DNA from: Motacilla alba alba
Taxonomy: Eukaryota > Chordata > Aves > Passeriformes > Motacillidae
Length of the DNA stretch: 64,000 nt
Reading direction: 5' to 3'
Assembly (NCBI RefSeq): GCF_015832195.1
Contig: NC_052021.1
Span: 27,740,786 to 27,804,785, forward strand
Part shown: one piece after another, positions 38,701 through 50,000 of the stretch
Position numbering within the stretch: the first letter of the stretch is position 1
How the letters are laid out: the number at the start of each line of letters is the position of its first letter
Notes under the pieces: generated by a model
What the model was told of the DNA's origin: nothing
Seen by the model: only the letters and a program-made list of their open reading frames with translations
Database searches by the model: none
Made by a program: the position numbers and the translations under genes

Positions 38701-39372
38701 AGGTTGTGCACTGATGGACAAAGCACAAAGGCTTGGTGTACATTGGGTATCCACCCCTTCCACACTGGCTGCAGAGGAAAAGGGAGATTACAGATAGCAA
38801 AGGCAGTACTGTGTTCTGGGAATCCTGCCCTTCTGGGTCCTGGTATGCTGAATGTGTGATGAAGGCAGGAAGAGGAATAGTTACAGCGCAATACTTACTC
38901 TCAGAAAGGAAACCTGTGTGATTTTACTTCTTGCAGATTCCCGAATACCAAAATGTAGAATGGTACTTAAGCAGCGTGAGGTTTGGAGAGTTAATATACA
39001 TTATTCTCAGCTTCAATGAAGTAGGATGTGTAACACAACAGTTAAAAGTTCAGTTTTCAGTGTGTGCAGTGTTAATCTTTGCCCAGAATCTTTCACACAA
39101 AAGAGCAAAAATAACTCCCTGTATTTTCTTCCTGGTCTTTCCTGCCAGGTTATTACTCCTGGAGAAATCCTGGAAGAGGCTCCTGGTTTGTGCAGTCTTT
39201 GTGCTCTGTGCTAAATGAGCATGGAAAGCAGCTTGAGATCATGCAGATCCTCACTCGGGTCAACTACGTGGTGGCCACCAATTTCGAGTCGCAGTCCGAC
39301 GATCCGCGCTTCAGTGAGAAGAAGCAGATTCCCTGCGTGGTCTCCATGCTCACTAAGGAACTTTACTTCTGA
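20591..39372 (+). CDS. CASP7: CASP7, caspase-7 executioner protease (complete, six coding exons, 309 aa)
   Basis: Cysteine protease of the caspase-3/7 group that executes apoptosis by cleaving after Asp at DEVD-like sites. It is made as a cytosolic zymogen and cut into large and small subunits. Coding exons are 20591-20703, 35307-35455, 36316-36444, 36917-37092, 38474-38612 and 39149-39372, all GT-AG and phase-consistent (930 nt). Catalytic residues are H149 in LLSHGEE and C191 in QACRG. S1-pocket residues are R92, Q189 and R241. The basic N-terminal patch KKRK (38-41), corresponding to the substrate exosite of human caspase-7, is kept. Candidate processing sites are DEVD24|A, IQTD203|S and LETD214|A. 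The short prodomain and DARPDRSS identify caspase-7 rather than caspase-3. Length is close to human (303 aa). The gene lies between NRAP and PLEKHS1 as in mammals. Confidence 0.97.
24678..24752 (-). mobile_element. CR1 LINE 3' fragment (minus)
   Basis: GAATTGGAAGGGACCCACAA followed by GGATCATCGAGTCC is the reverse complement of the common CR1 3' region. Located in CASP7 intron 1. Confidence 0.75.
25942..26424 (-). other. Unexplained 160-codon ORF antisense in CASP7 intron 1
   Basis: The longest open frame outside repeats. It starts at a GTG just after an acceptor-like CAAACAG on the minus strand and runs to TAG. The segment is GC-richer than the surrounding intron. I see no known domain. Two other minus frames are also partly open, as expected for local GC enrichment, so coding status is doubtful. 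Confidence 0.2.
27812..27925 (-). mobile_element. CR1 LINE 3' fragment (minus)
   Basis: TAGAATCCCAGAGTGGGTCA, then GGTTGGAAGGGACCTCAG and a GCTCGAGCAGGGGC segment, matches CR1 in reverse orientation. Located in CASP7 intron 1. Confidence 0.85.
35307..35455 (+). CDS. CASP7: CASP7 coding exon 2
   Basis: Encodes residues 38-87, including the basic patch and the first core strand ([20 protein letters not shown]). Ends one base into the G88 codon; donor GTAATG. Confidence 0.96.
36316..36444 (+). CDS. CASP7: CASP7 coding exon 3
   Basis: Encodes residues 88-130, starting [21 protein letters not shown]92 is the S1-pocket arginine. Ends at LLKK plus one base of A131; donor GTAGAA. Confidence 0.96.
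36470..36562 (-). mobile_element. Old, diverged CR1 fragment (minus)
   Basis: The order TTTGGAAGTCACTGAATT, CTTCTCACAGCAGG, AGAGCAGATTGCTTAGG follows the CR1 layout (gene-order of short blocks) with many substitutions. Lies in CASP7 intron 3. Confidence 0.5.
36917..37092 (+). CDS. CASP7: CASP7 coding exon 4 (catalytic His)
   Basis: Encodes residues 131-189 with [18 protein letters not shown], where H149 is the catalytic histidine, ending KPKLFFIQ. The intron falls exactly between Q189 and A190 of the QACRG active-site pentapeptide. Confidence 0.97.
38474..38612 (+). CDS. CASP7: CASP7 coding exon 5 (catalytic Cys and inter-subunit linker)
   Basis: Begins [16 protein letters not shown] with catalytic C191. 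The linker includes IQTD|SG and LETD|ANPR, followed by the small-subunit start and ending FAYSTVP. Donor GTAAGG. Confidence 0.97.
39149..39372 (+). CDS. CASP7: CASP7 coding exon 6 (small subunit, stop)
   Basis: Encodes residues 236-309, from [16 protein letters not shown] to [12 protein letters not shown], then TGA at 39370-39372. The SWR arginine (R241) lines the S1 pocket. [11 protein letters not shown] replaces the human NDRVARHFESQ. This exon is clearly GC-richer than its flanks. Confidence 0.97.
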
Positions 39373-42300
39373 AAGGGCATTCTAGTGCAGCCCATGCTGA
39401 AAGGTCAGGCTGTGGTTTTGGGTGGAGATGTGATTGTGGACAGGAGCAACACATTTTTAAAAACAGAAATGTGGTAACACGAGATTTTTTTATGTTGTAT
39501 AAGATGGGGTATCTGATGGATGGACAACATGCAATATTTTAAAGAAGCTATGGGCCAGCCTGACAGCTATTACTAATTATTGTGTCTTGGTTTCTCTTAG
39601 TGTGGCTGTCATGATTTATGGCTGCTGAAGATGTTATGAGTCAGCTACCTGACCCATAAAGCTTTTTCCCAGAAAGCAGATTGTAAATTAAGAATAAAAA
39701 CAAAAAAATCTTGAGACTCCTTCTCATTTACTGCTAGTTCGTGGAACTATAACCTCCTTGGAAATTTCCAAAGACCATCATATTATGGCTATGTCCAGTA
39801 ATAAAACAGTTTGTAGCTATTTTAAAGGGTGTCTCTTAGTCTAATATATTAATTTCCTTTTAATGAACATTATTAATGAAGGCTAATGGTTACTCTCTGC
39901 TCAATCTGGAAGTTAGTTTACTTAGTCATCATTCTAGGATAAGATGAATGTATAAAAAAATCAATATTTTTATTTACCTGAATAGTATAGAAATGTAACA
40001 AATAGAACAATCAAAATTAAAATCTCTGTAAAAGATTGGCAAATTTTACTTGGATGGAACCATATTGAAGTGCCTTTGAAAAGATATTTTGCCTTGCAAA
40101 TGACAATTGACTGAGAGAACAACCTGAAACAGTGGTATTGCATTTCTTCTGCTTGCAGAAATAAAAATGTCTGCTTGTTGATTCAAAAGTTAATGACAAG
40201 GCTTTAAAACATTAAGATTTAATGTTGAAAAGGTAGAATTATATGTTCCAGTAACAAATGTCTGTTTATGATTTAACTTCTATTTGGGAGGAGTTTTGCC
40301 AAAACTGGGAATGGTTACTTGGATCAGAAACCAGAAGTGCCTTCTTAGTTACTGTACGGTCTTGATTTAGTGTTTTAGAGTTTTGTTGGTGATCTTTATA
40401 TTTCTACTTTTTTATATTTCCTTTAGTTGGTAGCTAGGCCAAATAAAGTAAGTTTAATGATTTGGTTAAACTGGTCAAGAATTAGTCATTCACTCTTTTC
40501 CCAATTAATGTACTTTATACTCCTTGCAATCTTCTGAGAAAATGAAAACCAAGTTAGCAAATTGTTAAGTTTATTTTCTTACAAATACTGTGACATAGTG
40601 AGACATATATTTTTTTCATAAGTCAAATTTACAGTTGTTTGAGTTAAATAAATGGTGATTTGTGGCAATACTGAGCATTACATCAATAAAACCTCTTTTT
40701 TAAAATTTCTTTTGTACATCTGCATGTTTGTTACTCGATCTGGTAAAACAAAAACAAACCAAGATATATCCCAGTGCCATTCTCTTTAAGGAATGCAGGA
40801 GGTCTCTGGCATCTTTCCAGGAGGAGGTTTACAGTGTCAGGGGAAAGGTAGGCTGGAAAAGTAATTTGGCATTGGGTGACGTGGGTTGGGCAGGCCACGT
40901 CCTCTCTTGGAGTAAACCAAAGTTAATGGAGGTATTTTATTGGAAATATTGTGTTCCACCAGTGCTTCGTCTTGCCCTTTACACAATAAACTGTACAGTG
41001 CTCTAGCAGAGCATGTGAATGTGTTCTCCCTGTTGCTTCTGCCAAATAGCTCCATCTGAAGCTGTTTTCTGGACATAAGGAAGTTCCTGGTTTACCATGG
41101 CCAGCCACCATTTCAGTATTTGTTACTTCTCTAGAGGCTCTTTGCTGTCTTTGTAGTTCATTAGTGTTTATTTGCTTGAGGTCTAGCCTGTTTTTAGATT
41201 TCTGTGAACAATATTTCCCTGTCTCCAGAACTTCAGGCCAGTTCCAATATATGAGATATAGAAAGATCAGCATAAAATACCTGAATACACTGCCAGAGAG
41301 GAAAGTAACATGGAAAGATTAACTTAAAGTAGAAGTGAAAGACAGAGAGAAAACCACCCCCTTGTGTAAGTACCAGGATCTCTGCTAGATGAGCATTGCT
41401 TTAGATCATGTCCAGATAAAATTAATATTATTTACAAAGAAAAGTGTGTACCAGCAGACATCACCCCTGAGGGGTGATACTGACAGAGCTGGGAGCTGTG
41501 CAGCCCATGAGCCTGAAGGAGCCCACGCAGGGTGAGCAACCCTTGACCCTTTCACTCCAGCAGAGCCAGGTTGCTGAATAGTGATTTAAAAAGCTGCAAG
41601 GTGTTTTAGTTTTTTTGCCTGATCAAATTTAGGACTATTTTCTATTGGGAAGCAATTCCTTTGCCATCTGCAGAATTAGCCAGATGGTTTAGTGTGTAAA
41701 TCCACTTTCATTATTGATACACTGAATGTTTCTGGAGAGAATCCCAAAAATTCACCTTCAGCCAAGGCTGATGCTGAAATTACCTTGTCATGACATAGGC
41801 AGCACAAGAAATCCTGCTCCACCATTGTATGTTTAACTAAATGCTGTTTAAATCTGAAATTGGTTTCAATTTATGGTACTTTTATGATCTTTTAGGGTTC
41901 TTACTGCTGATTTATATTCCATTCATGGGTGGATATTATGCTTTAGAAACAGCTCGGGAAATGAAGGGACTGTTCAGAAAGCTGAACCAACAAAACCAGG
42001 CTCTCTCCAGGCTTTTTTTTCTGTGTGGGAGACATTTATCACTGCCTCAAATGTGCATATTTTTCATTGCTTCTAAGTGAATATTAATCTTCTGGATTTC
42101 CCCTTTCCAGAGCAGTCTTTAGTTACTTCCCGTGCAGAAACAGGAATTTCCTTGTGGGTCATATTTCAGGTGCTTTTATTTATCCAGGGACTATAAGAGG
42201 GCAGGCACAATGCAGGGCAAGGACTCATCGTGTTTTGCTGCAGGAGGCAGTACAGGGAATCTAGATTTACTTGGAGGTGTATTTCTCTAATAACCTTCTT

Positions 42301-44014
42301 CACCATGAAGACATTTTGCTTGTAAGTATTAACACAGTTTGTTTTCCTTATCTTGGAAATTTTTGAAGTTTTATAACAGCTTTCATCATAATGATTTGAG
42401 GCATTTTATTTGCATTTTGACTGAAATGTCTCATTGCATTTCAAAAGGTTTCAAGCAATCAAATCCCTTAATGCCTGGCATACAAAAATCTGAGGGGGTA
42501 TAATCATGGAATTGGCATTTTCTGTTTAGAATTAGATACAACCTGTTTAAAATGTTGCTTTCTGTTGAAAAGACAATTAGATGTAACAATTAAAAACTTT
42601 TTCCCAAAAGGCAGAGTGAGATGGCACAACTAATCTCACAGGTATTTGTCTTCCTACATGCAAATCTTGACTTTTACTGACATCCAGAAGAGACTTGTAT
42701 CCTGTCAGAGACTCTTGGAACATTGTTTTGTAGTAATTGCATCGTTTGCCAGTTGAGGTGACTGTCAGTCACACTGAACAGAACAATGCATTGCCTTTCA
42801 TTGCAGCCCCAGGTGTGTGCCCCTACTATTGACTTTGTGTACAGTCATTTTTAGTTTTGGAAATTGCTTTTTTGTCCTTTTATTTTTCTGGTAGGCAACA
42901 GATGAAAACTCTAGAAGCAAATTTTATAACAGTTTATCATGACATTTGTACGACAAATCTTTCTTCCAAAAAGGCAAAAAATTACAAAGGTTTCCCTGAA
43001 AAAAAACCTCAAAAAATACAGACAGAAATGTGCTGAAACCTCTGATGGACCTAAGCTTACAGTGGGTCATTCCCATTTACAGCCTGGAACAGGAAGAATG
43101 AAAGTCTATAGCTTTAGTTGTGTCTCAGGGGTAAAATTCCATGTGTAACCCACCCCATTTCTGACCACCCTACTCCTGACTGGACCATATTTACTTTTGG
43201 CACCATGGAGCAAATCACTGAAGAAAGATAAACAGAGGAAAGCCCTTAAATCTCTCGCTGCAGCCAGGCTTCTCAGTAAAGAGCCAGAGAACAGCACTTG
43301 GAATCCTTCAGATTTTCCCAGGAGAGGCTCTGTGGCTTCAGGTGGCACAAGAGGGTCTGTGTGACCTCCTTGCAGGCACAACAACTTCCAGCCAAGACCT
43401 GATTTTGCAGGGAATGAGAGGTTTGAGGTAAGGCAAAGGGAAACTTTTGAAAAGGCATTGTATTAATACGACAAACTTGCAAATTATTAAAATTGCCATA
43501 GTATTATTACTGCATTTTCTACATATATTTTAAGCTCTTTAGGTCAAGTTATGCCAGTTTTGTACAGGACTCATCATATTGGCAAAGCAGTGTCAGAAAC
43601 ATACATGGGTGCAGTATTCCTAGGTTATAGGTGTTGTGACTAGTGCAAAAGAAAGGGCCAAATGAAGTTCTCTTGGCAGCCCTCATCACTTCTAAGTAAC
43701 TCATCTTTTTGGCTTATAAAAGTGGATAATATTTTTTGTTTGTAATTTTGTGATTGTATTATAAAATAACAAATGCAGCTCATAGTGTCTAATATGATAT
43801 AAAATTCTTTATAAATACACTTAAATTACTAGTTATTGTGGCTGTTTTATGTATTTTGATCATCAGTATGAAAATTAACTGTTGTAAGATTTTTGCTATT
43901 TTCTCAACAGCAATCGTGTGTGCAGTGAAATGCTGCTCAGCAGCAAGCAAACTGAAAGGAATTAGCTTCAACATTTTTGCTCTTTTTGTTACCTGGGTGG
44001 AAGAAACAATCAGG
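39373..44014. other. CASP7 3' UTR and spacer to PLEKHS1
   Basis: AT-rich with several AATAAA hexamers. It includes a short perfect inverted repeat at 41460-41478. No coding exon was recognised. Non-coding first exons of PLEKHS1 may lie toward the right end. Confidence 0.6.
39693..39805 (+). promoter_or_regulatory. CASP7: CASP7 candidate poly(A) signals
   Basis: AATAAA hexamers at 39693-39698 and 39800-39805 are the first two after the stop codon. Another AATAAA at 40442-40447 could serve a longer 3' UTR. Which one is used cannot be told from sequence alone. Confidence 0.5.
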
Positions 44015-44045
44015 ATGGCTTCTACAAGTAAAAGACATTATGCAG
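44015..44045 (+). CDS. PLEKHS1: PLEKHS1 coding exon 1
   Basis: Encodes MASTSKRHYA plus one base. The ATG has A at -3 and G at +4. Donor GTACAA. The one-base overhang fits the two-base start of exon 2, making V11. It is short, so this call depends on phase and start context; an alternative first exon is possible. Confidence 0.7.
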
Positions 44046-47000
44046 GTACAAAATTTCTTATACTAAAATTTGTCAGTAGTAAAGTTGTGAGATGATCTAT
44101 CCTTAGCTGACCGAATGCCATCTATGAATTTCTTTAAGGGTGCATTTCAGATCACTAATTATGAAGCTAAATAAGACCAGACCCCAAAAGTTAAATAAGA
44201 TCAGTTAAATAAGGCAGCAGCTCATGATATCTTCTAAGCCCCTACATTTTCACTAGCACTACTTTGCAGTTTGGGCCAGTTGTCAGCATTAACATCAGGG
44301 AAGCAGGGCCTGGCTCTATATTTTATAGCCTTGATTTGTGTTTGTTTTATGACCATTTAAGCACAGAAACCCAGTGGTAAGCAACAATCTCCAGTTCAAA
44401 CAGGTCTTTTTAGAGAGATTAATTGGCAGCGAGTTAGTAATGGTGCTGTTCATTTCTCTTTGATTAGTGAGAATTCAAAATACATTTTGCCCTGAGGGTG
44501 GAGTCTGCAAGCACGGATTCCTCATCAAATCACCACCTCTTCAACTTTTCAGCTCACAGGTATACCAGCACAGATTAGTCATATTTCAGCAATCTCTCGT
44601 ATCTGCTGTCCTGAATTTTAATGAGACACGCATTTCTTTCTCTTTGGCAGAATTCCTGGAAGAGGCGTCTGTTTGTCCTGTCCAAGTCCAGCACAGGGAA
44701 TTACATCCTGAAGTATCTAAAAGGCCAACATGTGAAAGGCTCCATAGCTGTTGACCAGTATGTAGCTCAAATGCATCATCTTCTTTATTTTAAGTCATGT
44801 ATCAGCACTGTTCAATGGCCACTGATTGTACAAGCTCTTGTTCCTGGCTGAACAAGTCAGGATTGGGTTCTTGATTCAAACCCAATGAACTCCACAAAAG
44901 AATCCCATGGGATTTGTAGGCTTTGGGTGCAAAGCCAAATGAAGAAGTGAAAGTCCTGAATTGCTTTATTATAATTTACTTTTGTGTGAGTGATAGTGAT
45001 GTATCTGCCAGTGAGATACCTGGCTTGGCTCCGCAATCCCACAGGCTGTGTTCCTGCAGTAGAACACATTTCACCTCCTGTGGGGACAGTGCCAGGCTTT
45101 CATTCACACGTGAATCAGGACAGGCTGTGCCCCTCTCAGCTGTGGCACACACCCTTTCCCAGCTTGCAGCTTCACAAAGTGCTTTGCAGGTTTGTGCAAA
45201 GGTCTCCTGACTTTGTCATAACCCTTTGGGCTCTTTATGGCTGCTCCCTGCCTCTTATTCTGCCAAGAAATTGCCCTGCTTGGCTCGTTTGGGTTGGTCA
45301 TTTCCCTCCTGTCAGCACATGCCGACTGCAGCAAGACTGAGTGTCACTGGTTTTGCACTGGCACCCTTTCCCATGCCATGGGGGGTATGATCTATGTGCA
45401 AGGGAAACAGAAAAAATGTAATGGGAGATGCAAATGCTTCCTGTCAGATCTAGAGGTTAATACTCCAGCCTCCTGGAATTGTTAGGCAAGGAAGTCACTC
45501 ATCACATTGCTGTTGTGCTTCTTCCATTAAAAGGATTGTGAAGTTTTCAAAAATACTGCAGCTTGCTCAGTGGTCTGTGGTTACATTATTACCATAATTA
45601 TTGTTGTCATTACTTCTATTAATTTGGCTTCTTGGAAGTTAATGGAAGAAGTGCTTCAAGTGCTTCAAGTATCCATTAAGTGTACTTCTGCTCCTCTTCC
45701 CCTCCATTAAAACACTATTAATATACAATTAGTATATTAATCTATTGTTTTATAGTGGTTAAAAAACTTCCACAAGAAATTTTTCTTACTATTGTTTCTT
45801 TTCAAGATTCTGAAATAAATCAAAAGCCCCTTTTACCAGAAATGAGGATCCATAGTCTGGCACTTTGGAAAAGCAAATTTTATATATTTTGCCTGGAGAC
45901 TTTCTTCATTGAAAGACCACCTCTTTTGAATGTGTGCATTTATTTTCTCCAGCAATTTTTTCTGTGGAAAAACGTTTAACTTTCCCCTTGCAGATCTCAT
46001 ATTATGCTGTGCTCAGAGTAAAATACGGACATGCATGCATGTGTGTGTGTCTATTTGTATAGAGTTATATAGGATGTAGAGTTATATAGGATGTTTCCTA
46101 TGGTTATCTTCACAGGATCATAAGTATTCAAGTTGGCATAAGCAATGCTGAAATTATGGAAACGGTGAGGAAGATGTTTAAATGCCTTCCTGAGCAGGTG
46201 ATGTCCATCAGCACTGGAAGCAGACGTTACTACCTCGTTGGGGACAGCAGGTGGGCACAGCAGGATGTGCAAAAGCAGTGTGACAGTGCTGTTAAACTAA
46301 CGTAGCACTAAGCTGTGCCCCAAGGGAGGGTCCTGCTCCCTCACAGCCACTCCCTTCCCTTCTGTGTCTCAGCTGCTGATGGCCCAGCTCTGGGAGGAGG
46401 TGATTCAGCTGCCTGATCCAATGGAAAACAGCTTTTTTCTATGGCATTGCCTCCCCTTACTCGTGGCTGGGTTAATTTTTTGCTGGTCCAGGCAGGTGAG
46501 CTCCCCTTCCCTGCAGCCACTCACAGCACCCAGCATGTGAAAGCAGAGGGAGCGCAGGGATGGCAGTGGGATGGCAGTGCCAGTGCCTCAGTGTGGCAGT
46601 GCCATTTCACACTGTGCTGCTCAGGGGACAGGAAAGGGCAGAGACCTTTGCCTTCTCACCCAGCAGCTCCTGGGAGGTAGAGAAGGTTTTGCTCCTCATG
46701 GTTAAACCACAATATTGCCTGGAAACTAGGTTATTAATCAAGGGAAGCAGACTGAAGGCAAAACTTCTCCTGAAGGAAAACAGATCCCCGAAGTGCTGGC
46801 TGGGGCTTTTGCTGCAGCAGGGGGGTGCAGTCTGTGCTTTTTCGGGCTGGAATTGGGTCCTGAAGAGGGGCAGAAACTGTTTCTGTGCAGGTGATCGGCC
46901 AAAGCTCAGTTAGGTGGGGGAGGTGATGTTTGTCACAGTGCTCCTGTACTGCTGGTTCCCAGCATCTCCTCTTCAGTTTCCCACTCACGAGCACGTCAGG

Positions 47001-50000
47001 GGGAATTTTTGCTTTTTTGCAGAAGAGCAGCTGATGTGTGAAATTCTGATAAGAAGGAAAACACATACCTGGGTGCTACTTGAGCGTGCCACCCAATGCC
47101 TTCCCCTGGGGCGCGGCTCTCACAGCCCACACTCCACGGGAAGCATTCCAGAATTAATCCAACTAAATCCACTGCAAGCATGGAAAACAGCTTCAACAGC
47201 CCTTTCATGGCGTGTTTCTCATCCTGGTGGCCCAAATGCATTCCCAAGCCTTGTTGGCTCTCTGAGTCAGATTTTGCAATCTGGCTGTGACCGCACAAGC
47301 ACTCTTTCCTGAAAGGATGATGCAGGGTTTTCCCCTTGATCTCAGGAATTTTTGTTTTGGGCCCCATAGGAAGAAGTAGGTAGGCAAAAGAATTGCCCTT
47401 GTGTGTTACTTGTCAGTAACTTTTCACTCCTCTTGTTTCAACTTCAGGCAGGAAATAGATGACTGGGTCACTCTGATATCTTCAGTCTGCAGGGAGGACA
47501 AAAGAAGTGGATGCTGCCCTCAGGTGACGTGTTACTGTACTTTATTTTAGTAAAAAAAAAAAAAAAGCTTTGTTTTTTTTTTCATTACAAAACTCTGCAA
47601 AGGAATTTTCCTGATCTTTGCCTTGCAAGTTGCCTCTGACCTTGGTTATTCAGAAATTCATTTTCATGTAAATCCTGTACCCTAGCTTTATGCATCAAGC
47701 AGGCATTGCACAGTCTGTCTGCACTGGGATTGATTTTACATTGAAGAAATCTCTTTGAAGAGTAAGCCATATGGAAATGAGGGGAAGATTGGTATTATGC
47801 TGCAACGAATCACACCTGTGATGCATCGGAGTGAAAGCTTGTGTGTTATACTTAGGGGGTGCATTTCAGATCTATTTACATGTTGTTTTACATCAGTCTG
47901 TCAATGTTATAAATCAGCTGGAAGCCCTGGTAGTTCAAGCTCAGGCCCAAGTTTCTGCACCATGTCAGCCAGCCAGGCCCACCAGTTTAGACTAAGTACT
48001 CACATTGCTCGCACTAAGTACTCACACTACACACTGGGCACTGCAGCTTCCAGGCAGCTCAAAAAGCAAGCAGGGCAAATTCATGTCTGCCTGAAAATGC
48101 CATGCAGACAATGCCTCTGAGCCATTAGAAATAAAATTTGCTCTAGTGAGATGTGTCGGTACATTTTAGCCCACACTCAACAGGTGCCTGTTTTCCTATA
48201 CTGCTTTTTCCTTATTTCTAGAATAAAGATCTTCCAAATCCAGAGGTCAGAAGCCGGACTTCCTCTTTGCCACTGTTCTTGAGTTCTGTAGATATGGCCA
48301 GCTTTTCAGATAGGCAAGGCTACCAGAAGGTAAACAAATTACCTGTCCTTCATAATGAGTCTGTGCCTAGGCATGACTGTGACATTTCTTTTGCATAGTT
48401 GTTTTTTTCTCCATCAAGAGTTGTTCAGAGTTTCTGCAGTGGGTACCTGGGTGGTCTCTTCTGGTGGGGTTCCTGAGTAGGACCTGGGTATGACACCACA
48501 AAGTCCCCACAGGGAAAATACTTTAGAGGCAAGTCTGCATGTAAGTGAAGGCAATGAGAGACAATCCTCCCTGGTTGTCTCAACTGACTGGCACATTGTT
48601 GTGAACATTAAGTAAACTCCTGAAGACTTGCTTTGACATGCCTTGGCAGAGGCATGTGATGCTTGTTTTGGCAGCTGCTAGCCACATTCCTCCTGATTTG
48701 TGATTGTGCTTTTATTTCTCTCTCTCTTTTTAGGCTGTAAAGCTCAGAGGAGAGTTCAGATCCAATTCCTCTCTGCCTTACTGACTTTCCCCTCAATATT
48801 TAAAGAGAAGGGAGGGGAAGCATTGCTGCTGTCCCCCAGTGATTGCAGTCCAGGTGTCAGGGTGAAATAGCAGCCAAGGAGTTGCTGAGTTTCTGTGTCA
48901 CAAAGCTCTGTGCAAATGGCCTGGTGAGAGGAAGCTGAATGTGGGTCAGGCGCCTCCAGTGTATCTTTATGAGGAGTCAATTTTTTTTCCTTTTTATACA
49001 GGAGAATGGTTCCTCAGAAGACAAGAACAGGCCTTATTCAGATCCTGGCCCCCATCAGGCTCAGTGTGACTCACCAAGAGGAGTTTTTCCAAGCCTGGTG
49101 AGCAGAACAAATCAAACAGCTCTTGCCTTGTTCCATCTGCAGAAGTGAATATTGGATTTTATCTCACCTGGGTATCTGTGACTATAGATTATCCACTTAC
49201 TTTCCAAGCACATCGAGTTGATTTCCACTATGAATGTTTCCTAAATATTTAGTCTGTTTTCTTGCTTACTACTGAAAATGATCTTCTAGAACTTGCTTGA
49301 AATACCTGTGTTCAGGGGTTTTGGAGTCAGAGCCTCAGAGTTTCTGTGCAGCAACTGCAACTTGTGGCAGCTCTCACAAACTTGATGAAGAAAGCTCTGC
49401 ATTTGCACTGGTTGAGGATTTGTCCCTCCCAGCACATTTCTCAGCTGTGCCACAGTTGTTCCTAAATGGTTTATTTCTTCAGCCTTTGCCAGTAGCAATC
49501 GAGTCAATGTAACTAAATTACAGAACAAGAGCTTGTTAAATTGAGGCACGTCTTAGAACTGACCTTCTGTCAGCATTAATATGTCTTCAAGTAATTTCAC
49601 TTCCATATCTAGCAGGAGTGATTTGGAAAGATAAAAAGATGAATGTTATCTTGTATTAGTGGCTAAGTGTTCTGACCTGCGTTCCCTGAACCAGTGCCTG
49701 CAGCAGTTTTCCTCTAGCGTGGATCGCTGCCTTTGCAGCAGAGTCAAGAGGACAGAAGGCACAACCAAGGCTCTAACACACCCCTCTGCAGCTTGAACAC
49801 ATCTTTATTGACAGTTTATGCGTTGAACTCTGACCTGGAGTGGCTGAGATACAGAGCAAAGAGTCTGTTCTGCTATCACAGCTAACAGGGTGGTAAATCA
49901 CATGCTGCAATCACCATCCCTGTATATAGGCTGACAGCAAGGATGAGATAATACAGCTAAATTCAGTGGAAAGAAGTGAATAGTTGAAACTACATTCCAA

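Noticed and set aside
43838..44014. Possible signal peptide or membrane segment upstream of PLEKHS1
   Set aside because: It comes from the in-frame 5' flank; the family is cytoplasmic and the ATG at 44015 has a strong start context.
43838..44095. An 85-codon ORF containing the PLEKHS1 start
   Set aside because: Only 44015-44045 fits the splice phase. The upstream hydrophobic part lacks similarity to PLEKHS1, and the downstream part is intron.
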